DNA from: an uncultured Collinsella sp. | GTDB lineage: Bacteria > Actinomycetota > Coriobacteriia > Coriobacteriales > Coriobacteriaceae | Assembly: GCA_934630735.1 (NCBI GenBank) | Contig: CAKTWK010000001.1 | Location: 1-64,000 of the forward strand | Reading direction: 5' to 3' | DNA: 64,000 bases | In this document: positions 8,426-17,386 of the stretch, one piece after another | Layout of the letters: each line of letters begins with the position of its first letter | Position numbering within the stretch: position 1 is the stretch's first letter | Position numbers and translations under genes: made by a program | Notes under the pieces: model-generated | Seen by the model: only the letters and a program-made list of their open reading frames with translations | What the model was told of the DNA's origin: nothing | Database searches by the model: none

Positions 8426-9178
8426 CTAGAACACAAACGCGGCCGCGATGTCGCAAGAAATCAGCAGGTCGGCATTTGCATCCTGATCGGTGGGAGCAAG
8501 ATTGCAAATGGCCAGCGTATCGCCGGTAAAGTAACGCGTAAGGCCCGCCGCCGGATACACCACGAGCGAGGTCCCGCCCACAATGAGGGCATCGGCCGCG
8601 GCGATGGCGGCAACGGCGCCGGCCAGCACATGCTCGTCGAGCGGCTCCTCGTAGAGCACCACATCGGGCTTAATGCGCCCGCCGCACGCAGGACACACGG
8701 GCACACCCGCGGCGTCCTCGTGCTCGCGCGAGCAAATCCACTCGGCGCCATAGACCGCGCCGCATGACTGGCAAATGTTGCGATGGACCGAGCCGTGCAG
8801 CTCAAACACGCGCCGCGAGCCTGCCATCTGATGCAGACCGTCGATATTTTGCGTCACTACGGCATTTAGCTTGCCAGCGTGCTCCAGCTCGGCCAACTTG
8901 GTGTGGCAGCGGTTGGGCTTGGCGCTAAGCGCGATCATCTTGGTGCGGTAGAAGTCGAAAAACTCGGCCGGATGCGCCTCATAAAAGCTATGCGAGAGCA
9001 TGGTCTCGGGCGGATAGGCAAACTGCTGGTGATACAGGCCATCCACGCTGCGAAAATCGGGGATGCCACTCGCCGTGGAAACACCCGCGCCGCCAAAGAA
9101 GACCACGCGCTTGTGGGTGCCGAACAGCTCCGCCAGCGCGGCGGAGGCCTGCTTGGAATCCGTTATTGCCTGCGTCAT
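8426..9178 (-). CDS. cobB: Sir2-family NAD-dependent protein deacylase
   Basis: 250 aa from ATG 9178, with GGAG 8 nt upstream; the open frame extends 17 codons further but without a ribosome site. It removes acyl groups from lysines using NAD+. The Rossmann motif GGAGVSTASGIPDFRS lies near the N-terminus, followed by TQNIDGLHQMAG, the catalytic His in ELHGSVH, and a four-Cys zinc module (CQSCG then CPACGG). The C-terminal GGTSLVVYPAA binds NAD. It is a single gene between folP and the divergent exonuclease gene. Confidence 0.92.
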   Translation of the reverse strand: MTQAITDSKQASAALAELFGTHKRVVFFGGAGVSTASGIPDFRSVDGLYHQQFAYPPETMLSHSFYEAHPAEFFDFYRTKMIALSAKPNRCHTKLAELEHAGKLNAVVTQNIDGLHQMAGSRRVFELHGSVHRNICQSCGAVYGAEWICSREHEDAAGVPVCPACGGRIKPDVVLYEEPLDEHVLAGAVAAIAAADALIVGGTSLVVYPAAGLTRYFTGDTLAICNLAPTDQDANADLLISCDIAAAFVF

Positions 9179-9313
9179 ATGAGTTCTCCGTCCTCGTTGG
9201 TCGGGCAGCGTTGGGCGACATCCCAGCACGCGGCCTTTGAATCAGCATGCGCGGAGCCTACCCCGCCCCTGTTGCGCTAATCTTAAGCCTGCCAACCCCG
9301 TCGAAAGGACACC

Positions 9314-10132
9314 ATGCCTCAGACTTACACTTTTGCCTCGTGGAACGTCAATGGCCTACGCGCCGTGCTCAAAAAGGACCCGAGCTTTATCCATATCGCA
9401 CAAGAACTCGACGTCGATATCCTGGCGCTGCAAGAGACCAAGCTGCAAGAGGGCCAGGTCGATATTGACCTGCCCGGCTATCACCAAACCTGGAGCTACG
9501 CCGAGCGTAAAGGCTATTCGGGCACTGCGGTCTTTAGCCGCCAGAAACCGCTGCGCGTGCTGCGGGCCGACGCACTGCTACCCTACGCCGGCGAGAGCGA
9601 GGCGGCCGAGCTCGTCGCCCAAGCCGCAACCGAGGGCCGCGTCTGCGCGCTCGAGTTCGACAAGTTTTGGTTTGTCGACGTCTACACGCCCAATGCCCAA
9701 AACGAGCTCGCCCGCATCGACGTGCGCATGGCCTGGGACGATGCCTATCGCGGCTTTTTGAGCGCGCTTGAACGCGAGACCGGCAAGCCCGTGGTGACCT
9801 GTGGCGACTTTAACGTGGCGCACGAGGAGATCGACCTTAAGAACCCCAAGTCCAACCGCGGCAACGCCGGCTTTTCGGACGAGGAACGCGGCAAGTTTAC
9901 CGAGCTGCTCAACGCCGGGTTTACCGATACCTGGCGCGCGGCAAACCCCGACGTCGAGGGCGTCTACAGCTGGTGGAGCTACCGCTTTAATGCTCGCAAG
10001 AACAACGCCGGCTGGCGCATCGATTACTTCCTGGTAAGTGATTCAATCGCCGCAAGCGTTCGCGACACCGGTATCCGTGGCGATATATTTGGCAGCGACC
10101 ACTGCCCCGTCACCCTCACACTAGAGCTCTAG
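9314..10132 (+). CDS. xth: Exodeoxyribonuclease III (AP endonuclease)
   Basis: 272 aa, full length. It cleaves DNA 5' of abasic sites and trims 3' ends in base excision repair. Family motifs in order: FASWNVNGLRA, LALQETKLQ (metal Glu), DVYTPNAQ, VTCGDFNVAHEEIDL, WRIDYFLVS, and the catalytic GSDHCPV at the end. AAAGGA lies 6-8 nt before the ATG. It stands alone and convergent with the ECF operon, separated by two large inverted-repeat elements. Confidence 0.95.
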   Translation: MPQTYTFASWNVNGLRAVLKKDPSFIHIAQELDVDILALQETKLQEGQVDIDLPGYHQTWSYAERKGYSGTAVFSRQKPLRVLRADALLPYAGESEAAELVAQAATEGRVCALEFDKFWFVDVYTPNAQNELARIDVRMAWDDAYRGFLSALERETGKPVVTCGDFNVAHEEIDLKNPKSNRGNAGFSDEERGKFTELLNAGFTDTWRAANPDVEGVYSWWSYRFNARKNNAGWRIDYFLVSDSIAASVRDTGIRGDIFGSDHCPVTLTLEL

Positions 10133-10134
10133 CC

Positions 10135-10423
10135 CAACTGATCCCTTGGGGACGGAGGAAAAGGGATCATTTTCACCTCGCGAGGGCATCCACGCGGCCC
10201 ACCCGCCACGAAGCTGGCCCATCTACTACGTTTAAGTCACCACCCTCAACCACAGCGAACAACGCAAAAAGAAAACCGCAGGTAGAAAGCCTGCGGTTTT
10301 TCATAAAACGCGGTCATGGTCGGGGGTATCAAGCTAAACGTAGTAGATGGGCCAGTTTCGTGGCAAGCGCCGTCAACTGATTCCTTGGGGACGTCTGGGG
10401 ACGGAAGAAAACGGATCGATTTG
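10135..10423. repeat. Inverted-repeat element flanked by 40-bp direct repeats
   Basis: The core is a 30-bp inverted repeat (10205-10234 and 10335-10364, one mismatch; arms begin GCCACGAA and end CTACGTTTA) around 100 nt that contains a terminator hairpin. Outside it, two copies of a sequence starting CAACTGATCCCTTGGGGACG (10135-10173) and CAACTGATTCCTTGGGGACG (10374-10423, with a 10-nt internal duplication TCTGGGGACG) lie in direct orientation. This looks like a small non-autonomous mobile or REP-like element; no transposase is present. Confidence 0.85.
10273..10301. terminator. Intrinsic terminator inside the inverted-repeat element
   Basis: AACCGCAGG / CCTGCGGTT with a 7-nt loop followed by TTTTT on the plus strand, and with AAAA before it, so it can work in both directions for xth and the ECF operon. 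Confidence 0.75.
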
Positions 10424-10460
10424 GCTCTCTGAGGACCACGACGCCCGTCATATCAGCCGG

Positions 10461-10626
10461 CCATTCCAAAACTATGCCGGTTTACGGGGCTGAATCGCGA
10501 ACCCCCAACCATACGCAATTCCGAGATAATAAAACCGCAGGTAAACGGCTTGCTCTATTTCGAAAAAAGCCGGTATGGTCTGCCTGTGCCAATCTAGCCC
10601 CGTAAACCGGCATAGTTTTGGAATGG
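10461..10626. repeat. Second inverted-repeat element with 31-bp perfect arms
   Basis: Arms 10461-10491 and 10596-10626 are perfectly complementary over 31 bp (start CCATTCCAAAACTATGCC, end ACGGGGCT). They enclose 104 nt holding AAAACCGCAGGTAAA, which is shared with the first element. The arms have no similarity to those of the first element. It ends about 40 nt from the S-component stop. Confidence 0.88.
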
Positions 10627-10666
10627 TACTTCGGCAGTATTGATTCCCGCCCCGGCGCAACCAGCT

Positions 10667-11380
10667 CTACAGCCCGTATTTCACGACGACTCGGTTGATG
10701 CGACGACACCAGGGCTTGTAGAGGGCGGCCAAGAACACGCAGGTCGCGAGGCCGTGTGTGATATCGAACGGCACCGCCGTGGCAAGACGCGCCACGGCGC
10801 CCGCCCACGTGAGCGGCTGCACAAAACCGATGATGTCGTATGCGTTGATTACAACGCCGTAGAGCAGGCCCGATGCAAAGCCGTACGCCATCAGCGCCGG
10901 CATGCGCACGGTTCCATCCGCACGGTCGAACGCGCCCGCATGCGCCAGCGCGCCGCCAACATAGCCGACAAGCCCCCAGGCATACATCTGCCACGGCGTC
11001 CACATGCCCTGCCCAAAAAAGAAGTTGCTGGTCAGCGCCGCCAGCGCGCCGACCATAAAGCCGTTGCGACGCCCGAGCGTCGCCCCGGCGATAATGGCGA
11101 TGGCGCTCACGGGTTTAAAGTCGGGAATGGGGCCAAACAGAATACGCCCCGCCGCGGCCAACGCTGCCAACACCAACGTGGGCATAATCTGGCGCAGGCC
11201 CGGTCGCGACGCCTCGTAGCCCGCAAAGAACAGCGCAATCACCAGCGCTACCACGACAAGCATGGCAAGCGCCGCCTGCTCAACGCCCGCCAGCAACGCC
11301 GCAACCATCACGGCCGGCACCACCAGCAGCAGCGGGATCTCCAGTTTTGTGAGTAGGCGCGCGACGCGATAATCCGTCAT
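10667..11380 (-). CDS. ECF transporter S component (substrate-binding membrane subunit)
   Basis: 237 aa from ATG 11380, 4 nt after the stop of the ATPase gene; an upstream in-frame extension overlaps the ATPase gene. Six hydrophobic segments fit an S component, with FGPIPDFKPVSAIAIIAG and FFFGQGMWTPWQM typical of the vitamin-type group. It binds a small cofactor or precursor outside and hands it to the EcfT/EcfA engine encoded just upstream. The substrate cannot be named from the sequence. It is the last gene of the operon T-AA-S. Confidence 0.82.
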   Translation of the reverse strand: MTDYRVARLLTKLEIPLLLVVPAVMVAALLAGVEQAALAMLVVVALVIALFFAGYEASRPGLRQIMPTLVLAALAAAGRILFGPIPDFKPVSAIAIIAGATLGRRNGFMVGALAALTSNFFFGQGMWTPWQMYAWGLVGYVGGALAHAGAFDRADGTVRMPALMAYGFASGLLYGVVINAYDIIGFVQPLTWAGAVARLATAVPFDITHGLATCVFLAALYKPWCRRINRVVVKYGL

Positions 11381-11384
11381 CCCA

Positions 11385-12839
11385 TCACGCCCTATAAAAC
11401 ACGTTGTCGGCAAAGAAATCGGCCGGCGGCTCCATGCAGGCAACCTCACCGTCGAACATCATGGCAATGTCATCGGCAACCTGCTCGGCAAAATCCAGAT
11501 CGTGCGTGGCCATGATGACGGTGCCGCCAGCCTTCGCATGGTCACGCAGGGCGCGAGCGATGATGCGGCGACTGGCCAGGTCTAGACCCTTGGTGGGCTC
11601 ATCGAGCAATAGCAGCTCAGGGCCAATCAGAAGCAGCTTTGCCAACGCAAGTAGTTGGCGCTGTCCGCCCGAAAGATCGTACGGGTGGCGCCCATCCAGG
11701 CTCGACAGCCCCAGGCTCGCCGCGCACTCCTGCGCAACAGCCTCGTCATATCCGCAGGTCGAAGCCCATTCCATCAGCTCGTCGCGCACCGTCTCGGCAA
11801 CCAACAACGCCTTGGGATTCTGAGGCAGCAGCGCTGCCGAGGCCGCCCCGCGCTCCATATGCCCACGCTGCAACTTGACCGTCTTGGCCAGCACCGAAAG
11901 CATTGTCGACTTGCCGCAGCCGTTACCGCCCACAATCGCATGCACCGCGCCAGCCGAGAACGCCGCATCGAGTCCGCGCAGCACCCAGCCGGTAGCTCGG
12001 TCGTAGCGAAACCAGCCCTCGCGAATAGCTGCCGCCGCGCTCGTCGCCGCCCCCTGCGCGGGCCGGCAAGAGTCCAAAGCCAAAAGTCCCTCGCGACTAC
12101 CCAAACTCGCCAGGTCAGCCACCTCGCGCACGCGTCCGCCTTCAATCCGGTACGCGCACGTCGCGTATTCGAGCATTGGACGCGGCTGGTGCGTTGCCAC
12201 GACAACCGTGCAGCCCAACTCGCGATTCACGCGGAACAGCGCATGCAGAAAACTCTTCTCGGCAACGGGGTCCAGTTGAGACGTGGGCTCGTCGAGCAAC
12301 AGCACGCGTGGGCGCAACGCCAGCACAGCTGCCAGCGACAGCAGCTGTTTGCGTCCGCCCGAAAGTGTATCGGTATCGCGATGGAGCCAATCCTCCAGCC
12401 CGAAGAAATAGCTGGTCTCGGCTACGCGACGGCGCATCTCGTCGCGTGACATGCCTAAGTTTTCCAGGCCAAACGCCATCTCGTGCCACACGGTTTCGCA
12501 CACGATCTGGTTCTCGGGGTCCTGAAACACATAGCCCACGCGCTCCGCGGACGCCCGAACATCCATGTCGGCAACGCTCTCGCCCAGCACGCGCAGCTCG
12601 CCAGAGCATTCGCCCGTCGGCGAAATCTCGGGCTTGAGCAGCGAAAGCAGCGTCGACTTACCCGACCCGGTACCGCCAACGAGCAGCGCAAACGCCCCTT
12701 GGGGAACACGCCAATCAAGCTCCTCGAACACTGGCGCCTCGGCCCCGGGGTATGCAAAGCACAGACCCCGCACCTCAATCGCCGGCGTATCCGAGCCGCA
12801 CACCATGCCCGCCATCATGCTTCCGTCCAACCGGGTCAT
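11385..12839 (-). CDS. ecfA: Fused ECF transporter ATPase (EcfA-EcfA')
   Basis: 484 aa: two ABC ATPase domains in one chain. Domain 1 (about 20-240): GGTGSGKST, LSGGRKQ, VLLLDEPTSQLD. Domain 2 (about 265-475): GGNGCGKST, LSGGQRQ, LLLLDEPTKGLD, and MATHDLDF. It replaces the usual EcfA1/EcfA2 heterodimer and powers uptake. Its ATG overlaps the ecfT stop by one base (TGATG), so it is translationally coupled. All Walker and signature residues of both halves are present. Confidence 0.92.
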   Translation of the reverse strand: MTRLDGSMMAGMVCGSDTPAIEVRGLCFAYPGAEAPVFEELDWRVPQGAFALLVGGTGSGKSTLLSLLKPEISPTGECSGELRVLGESVADMDVRASAERVGYVFQDPENQIVCETVWHEMAFGLENLGMSRDEMRRRVAETSYFFGLEDWLHRDTDTLSGGRKQLLSLAAVLALRPRVLLLDEPTSQLDPVAEKSFLHALFRVNRELGCTVVVATHQPRPMLEYATCAYRIEGGRVREVADLASLGSREGLLALDSCRPAQGAATSAAAAIREGWFRYDRATGWVLRGLDAAFSAGAVHAIVGGNGCGKSTMLSVLAKTVKLQRGHMERGAASAALLPQNPKALLVAETVRDELMEWASTCGYDEAVAQECAASLGLSSLDGRHPYDLSGGQRQLLALAKLLLIGPELLLLDEPTKGLDLASRRIIARALRDHAKAGGTVIMATHDLDFAEQVADDIAMMFDGEVACMEPPADFFADNVFYRA

Positions 12840-13726
12840 CAGCCAAACCTCTTCTCGTCAATCGCGTGCAACACACAGGGCAGCGCCATCCAGGCCGCGT
12901 ATACAACATAGCCTGGCCACGGCGCCGGCACCGATAGCTGCGGGTAAAACGAATACTGCGTCGTCGCGGTCCACGCCGCTGCCGTCGTGGCCACGCCAAA
13001 CAGCGCAAGCCCAACCAGCGCGGCAACATCGCCGCGCCCCAGCCGATACCGCGCGTACGTCGTGCGACGCGTCGCGGCGCCCCATCCACGGGAGCGCATG
13101 GCGTCCGCGCGCTCCAGCGAATCCTCCATGCCCCAGCCCATCAACACGCTCGACGCCCGCAGGCGCGAGCGCACGGGGTCGGCCGGCGCGCGGCCAGGCA
13201 CATCAATCGCATCCTGCACCGCCAGCACCGTACGACCGCGGCGCAAAAACTGCGGGATAAGCCGCATGCACATCGAGATCATGAGCGCGATCACCGGCGC
13301 GGCGTTACCCAAAAGCGCAAGCACCTTGTCGTATTCGAGCATCGATGCCGCCGCCTCAAACCACAGCACGCTCGCCACAAACAGCCCGCCCATGCACAGG
13401 CCGTAAACCATGCTCTCCAGATACACCGCACGCATGCCAATACGGAACAGCTCCGTCGAGCCCGAGGCGCTAAACAACGGATTGAGCACCGCGATGATCA
13501 AAATCACCGGCAGCTGCCAGCGAAGCGCCCCCAACGTGCGCGCGGCGCCGCGCGTCGCAAGCCCGTACGCCAGCCCGCCCGCAAGCGACAGCGCAATCAG
13601 CACCGGCTGCATCGAGAACATGGTGAGTCCCAGCGTCAGCACCATGTAGAGCGCCGGCACCGCCGGATGCGACATCGAAAATGCCGCGACGGGTTCGTTG
13701 CCCGATTCCTCTCGCATGATATCCAC
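12839..13726 (-). CDS. ecfT: ECF transporter transmembrane coupling protein
   Basis: 295 aa from GTG 13726, which has GGGAGG 5 nt upstream; the ATG at 13717 is 14 nt away and therefore less likely. Five to six membrane helices are present, and the coupling helix carries the Ala-x-Arg-x-Arg-Gly signature (DAMRSRGWG) that docks into the ATPase. It is the first gene of the operon ecfT-ecfA-S. Only one ATPase gene and one S gene accompany it, so this is likely a dedicated (group I) ECF system. Confidence 0.87.
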   Translation of the reverse strand: MDIMREESGNEPVAAFSMSHPAVPALYMVLTLGLTMFSMQPVLIALSLAGGLAYGLATRGAARTLGALRWQLPVILIIAVLNPLFSASGSTELFRIGMRAVYLESMVYGLCMGGLFVASVLWFEAAASMLEYDKVLALLGNAAPVIALMISMCMRLIPQFLRRGRTVLAVQDAIDVPGRAPADPVRSRLRASSVLMGWGMEDSLERADAMRSRGWGAATRRTTYARYRLGRGDVAALVGLALFGVATTAAAWTATTQYSFYPQLSVPAPWPGYVVYAAWMALPCVLHAIDEKRFG

Positions 13727-13923
13727 GGGCACCTCCCACCCCTCGCGCAAAACGCCAACGCCGCAGGGCCGCCGCCATGCATAACCAGCGCAAACACCAC
13801 GCCGGCGGCAGCGACATCGGCCGCCACGCGTCAATCGCTACGCGCTCATCATATGCCTGCGGTATCATATTGCGCCGTGTATCGTTTCCAAACACACGTC
13901 TCTATAACGTAACAGGAGATCAC

Positions 13924-15336
13924 ATGGACGCAACCGCAATTATCCTCGCCGCCGGCGAGGGCACCCGCATGAAGTCGAACCACTGCAAGGTTTCGCACAA
14001 GATCCTGGGTAAGCCCATGGTCCAGTGGATCGTCGACGCCACCATCAAGGCCGGCTGCAACCGCGTCGTGGTTGTCATCGGCAGCCACGCCGACGAGATG
14101 CGCGCCCTTATCGACGGCGCCTATGCCAACAGCGCCACCAAGGTCGAGTGCGTCGAGCAGACCGAGCGCCTGGGCACCGGCCACGCCGTAAAGGTCGCGC
14201 TCGAGGCCTGCGGCATCACGCAAGGCCCCGTCGTCGTGCTCAACGGCGATCTGCCGCTCATCACCGCCGACACCGTCGCCAAGTTCGCGCAGACCGTCGC
14301 TACCGGCGAGCTCGCCTGCACCGTCATGACCATGACCCCGCCCTACCCCTTCGGCTACGGCCGCATCAAGCTGGGTGCCGACGGCCAGATTGAGCGCATC
14401 ATCGAGCAGAAGGACTGCACGCCCGAGCAGGCCGCCACGCTGCTCGAGTGCAACGCCGGCTGCTACGCCTTCGACGGCGCGCAACTCGCCGCGCACATTG
14501 ACGAGATCGGCAACGACAACGCGCAGTCCGAGTACTACCTGCCCGACATGCTCGAGATCCTCAAGGGTCACGGCCAGGCAGTCTCCATCTTCCACTGCGA
14601 CGACTACCGCGACGGCCTGGGCGTCAACAGCCGCATCCAGCTCGCACAGCTTACCGCCATTGCGCGCGACCGCATCAACGAGCACTGGATGGCCGAGGGT
14701 GTTACCTTCATCGATCCCACGCAGGCCTGGATCGGCCCCGATGCCGTTATCGGCCGCGATACCGTCGTGTGGCCGCAGACGCACCTGATCGGCCACGTCA
14801 CCGTGGGCGAGGAGTGCCAGCTCGGCCCCAACAGCCGCCTCACCGACACCACCGTCGGCAGCGGCTGCACCATCGATGAGACCATCGCCATCGAGGCCGT
14901 CATCGAGAACGGCGTCGACTGCGGCCCGCGCGCCTACCTGCGCCCGGGTACCCATATGCTCGACGGTTCCAAGGCCGGCACGCACGTGGAGATCAAGAAG
15001 TCCACGATCGGCGAGGGCTCCAAGGTGCCGCACCTGTCCTACATCGGCGACACCACCATGGGCTCCGGCGTCAACGTGGGCGCGGGCTCCATCACCTGCA
15101 ACTACGACGGCGTGCACAAGCACAAGACCGTCATCGGCAAGGATGCCTTCATCGGTTCCGACACCATGATGGTCGCGCCCGCCCAGATTGGCGACGGTGC
15201 GCTCGTGGCCGCCGGCTCCGTCATCACCGAGCCGGTCCCGGCCGACGCACTCGGTCTGGGTCGTGCCCGTCAGGTAAATATTGAGGGCTGGGCCGCCGAT
15301 TACCGCCGCCGCCTGCACGAGGACGACGAGGTATAA
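13924..15336 (+). CDS. glmU: Bifunctional UDP-GlcNAc pyrophosphorylase / GlcN-1-P acetyltransferase
   Basis: 470 aa from ATG 13924, preceded by AGGAG at 6 nt; the longer open frame has no ribosome site. It makes UDP-N-acetylglucosamine for peptidoglycan and wall polymers. The N-terminal nucleotidyltransferase has LAAGEGTRMKS, LNGDLPL and GYGRI. The C-terminal left-handed beta helix is made of hexapeptide repeats and carries SYIGDTTMGSGVNVGAG and NYDGVHKHKT with the catalytic His. Together with prs and pth downstream this is a gene order common in Gram-positive bacteria. Confidence 0.96.
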   Translation: MDATAIILAAGEGTRMKSNHCKVSHKILGKPMVQWIVDATIKAGCNRVVVVIGSHADEMRALIDGAYANSATKVECVEQTERLGTGHAVKVALEACGITQGPVVVLNGDLPLITADTVAKFAQTVATGELACTVMTMTPPYPFGYGRIKLGADGQIERIIEQKDCTPEQAATLLECNAGCYAFDGAQLAAHIDEIGNDNAQSEYYLPDMLEILKGHGQAVSIFHCDDYRDGLGVNSRIQLAQLTAIARDRINEHWMAEGVTFIDPTQAWIGPDAVIGRDTVVWPQTHLIGHVTVGEECQLGPNSRLTDTTVGSGCTIDETIAIEAVIENGVDCGPRAYLRPGTHMLDGSKAGTHVEIKKSTIGEGSKVPHLSYIGDTTMGSGVNVGAGSITCNYDGVHKHKTVIGKDAFIGSDTMMVAPAQIGDGALVAAGSVITEPVPADALGLGRARQVNIEGWAADYRRRLHEDDEV

Positions 15337-15352
15337 CGTTTTATCAAGCATC

Positions 15353-15386
15353 TAAGGAGCTGTTCCCATGGGGACGGCTCCTTTTT
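15353..15386 (+). terminator. glmU terminator
   Basis: AAGGAGCTGT... / ...GGCTCCTT hairpin followed by TTTTC, 17 nt after the glmU stop. Confidence 0.7.
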
Positions 15387-15477
15387 CTATGCTGACCTGC
15401 GCGGCCAGATGAGTGGTCGGTTCGTGTCCGTTGACGGTAAAGACGTTATCAAGACTCGATAAACCCCGCCGCGCGGT

Positions 15478-15483
15478 TACAAT
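15478..15483 (+). promoter_or_regulatory. -10 box for prs
   Basis: TACAAT about 45 nt before the prs start; no good -35 at 17 nt. Confidence 0.4.
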
Positions 15484-15527
15484 GCAACAAGGCATCTATA
15501 TGGCATTCGATATAAAGGAGAAGGGTA

Positions 15528-16514
15528 ATGCCGATTAATGATCCCGAGAAGTCGGAGAATATGCGCAAGTCCATCCGCGTGTATTCCGGTTCCTCCAACC
15601 GTCCCCTCGCTCAGAAGATCGCTGAGTACCTTGGGGTCGAGCTTTCGGGCCTTACGCTAAAGCAGTTCGCCAATGGTGAGATTTACGCCCGCTACGACGA
15701 GACCGTCCGCGGCGCCGACGTCTTCCTGATTCAGTCCGTGGCCGGCGGCAACGTCAACGACATGCTCATGGAGCTGCTCATCGCCACCGACGCTGCCAAG
15801 CGCGCATCCGCCCGCTCCATCACCGCCGTCATCACCCACTACGGCTATGCCCGCCAGGACCGCAAGGCCGGCCCGCGCGAGCCCATCACCGCCCGCCTCG
15901 TCGCCAACCTGCTCGAGCGCGCCGGCGTCAACCGCATCATCACCCTCGACCTGCACCAGGGCCAGATCCAGGGCTTCTTCGATATCCCGGTTAACCACCT
16001 GTCCGCGCTGCCGCTGTTTGGCCAGTACTACAACAACATGCACTTCGACACCGACAACCTGGTTGTCGTCTCCCCCGACGTGGGTCGCGCCAAGGCCGCC
16101 AAGAAGCTGTCCGACATGCTCGGCTGCGACCTGGCCATCGCCCACAAGGGCCGTCCGCGCCACAACGCCGCCGAGGTCATGGGCATCATCGGTGACATCA
16201 AGGGCAAGACCTGCGTCATCAACGACGACATGATCGACACCGCTGGCACCCTGTGCGCCAACGTCAAGGAGCTCAAGGCTATGGGCGCCGGCGACATCTA
16301 CGTCTGCGCCACCCATGGCATCTTCTCCGGTCCGGCCATCGAGCGCCTGAACGATGCCCCCATCGTCGAGTGCGTCGTCACCGACGCCATCCCCGTCGAG
16401 GTCGGCGGCAAGATCAAGACCATCTCGGTCGCCGAGGAGTTCGCTCAGGCCATCTCCGCCGTTTACCACGAGGAGCCCGTCTCCACGCTCGTCGGCGGCG
16501 ACTTCGCGCTGTAG
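15528..16514 (+). CDS. prs: Ribose-phosphate pyrophosphokinase (PRPP synthase)
   Basis: 328 aa with AAAGGAGAAG before the ATG. It makes PRPP from ribose-5-phosphate and ATP, feeding the purine genes located elsewhere in this window. Motifs: IRVYSGSSNRPLA near 15, FANGEIYARYDE, HYGYARQDRKAGPREPI (ATP site), LDLHQGQIQGFFD, and the PRPP loop VINDDMIDTAGTL near 235. Length is a few residues above the family norm because of an 11-residue N-terminal extension. Confidence 0.96.
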   Translation: MPINDPEKSENMRKSIRVYSGSSNRPLAQKIAEYLGVELSGLTLKQFANGEIYARYDETVRGADVFLIQSVAGGNVNDMLMELLIATDAAKRASARSITAVITHYGYARQDRKAGPREPITARLVANLLERAGVNRIITLDLHQGQIQGFFDIPVNHLSALPLFGQYYNNMHFDTDNLVVVSPDVGRAKAAKKLSDMLGCDLAIAHKGRPRHNAAEVMGIIGDIKGKTCVINDDMIDTAGTLCANVKELKAMGAGDIYVCATHGIFSGPAIERLNDAPIVECVVTDAIPVEVGGKIKTISVAEEFAQAISAVYHEEPVSTLVGGDFAL

Positions 16515-16537
16515 TCGCTCGACCCTCGCATCCCTCC

Positions 16538-16642
16538 GGAAGCCCTGGACACGCCTGCGGGGTTATCACGCGAACGTCCTCGCCGCTTTGCGGCTGCGGG
16601 ATGTTCGCTTTGATAACCCCTCCCGGCGTGTCCGGGGCTTCC
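16538..16642. repeat. Long nested hairpin downstream of prs
   Basis: About 50 nt on each side pair imperfectly: GGAAGCCCTGGACACGCC with GGCGTGTCCGGGGCTTCC, then GGGGTTATCA with TGATAACCCC, then GCGAAC with GTTCGC, closing on CGCCGCTTTGCGGCTGCG. It starts 24 nt after the stop. The tip resembles the loops of the hairpins at 62095 and 62344. Confidence 0.85.
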
Positions 16643-16756
16643 TGCTGTCTCGGGGCAGCTGTTTTCTGAAATGACTTTGCTGCAACCTTTCCTCGCCTTC
16701 GGCGGGCGTGGTAGCCTTTGTCGTTGATTGAACTTTTGTGTAACGGAAGGATAAAT

Positions 16757-17386
16757 ATGGCAGCTGCACAGCCGCTTAAGATTCGCATGGTTGCCGGACT
16801 TGGCAACCCGGGCGATGAGTATGCCGAGACCCGCCACAACGCTGGCTTCAAAGCAGTCGACGAGTTGGCCCGTCAGGCCGGCGTCACGTACTGGAAAAAC
16901 CAGGCCGGCGCCGAGGTCGCGCTCATCAACATCAACGACCCCGAGGAAGAGGGCGGCAAGCGCCAGATTGTGCTGGTCAAGCCGCAGTCGTACATGAACA
17001 CCTCGGGCGGCCCCATCTCCAAGCTCTGCCGCGAGTACAAAATCAAGGCCGAGGAGCTGCTCGTGATCCACGATGAGCTCGACATTCCCGCCGGCGACGT
17101 ACGTGTTAAGGTAGGCGGCGGCCACGCCGGCCACAACGGTCTGCGCTCCATCATCGACAAGATGGGCAGCCGCGACTTTAGCCGCATCCGCACCGGCATC
17201 GGCAACCCTCCCGGCAAGATGGCCGTGGCAGACTATGTGCTCAAGCAGCTGCGCGCCCGCGAGGCCGATGACTTCCAGGACACCTGCGCCCGCGCCGCCG
17301 ACGCCGCAGGTCTCGCCATCGTGCATGGCGTGATCTATGCCCGCGACCACGTCAACGGCGCCGCCTCCGCCAACGGCAAGCACTAA
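16757..17386 (+). CDS. pth: Peptidyl-tRNA hydrolase
   Basis: 209 aa from ATG 16757 with GGAAGG 6 nt upstream. It recycles tRNA from peptidyl-tRNA released during abortive translation. GLGNPGDEYAETRHNAGF at the N-terminus contains the catalytic His of HNAGF; MNTSGG, HDELDIPAG and GGGHAGHNGLRSI follow. Length is about 10-15 residues above E. coli, with an insertion DPEEEGGKRQ. The TAA stop is also the first triplet of the inverted-repeat element that follows. Confidence 0.95.
   Translation: MAAAQPLKIRMVAGLGNPGDEYAETRHNAGFKAVDELARQAGVTYWKNQAGAEVALININDPEEEGGKRQIVLVKPQSYMNTSGGPISKLCREYKIKAEELLVIHDELDIPAGDVRVKVGGGHAGHNGLRSIIDKMGSRDFSRIRTGIGNPPGKMAVADYVLKQLRAREADDFQDTCARAADAAGLAIVHGVIYARDHVNGAASANGKH

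Noticed and set aside
13849..15351. Long antisense frame over glmU
   Set aside because: Composition is that of a shadow frame in high-GC DNA; glmU itself is full length with all motifs.
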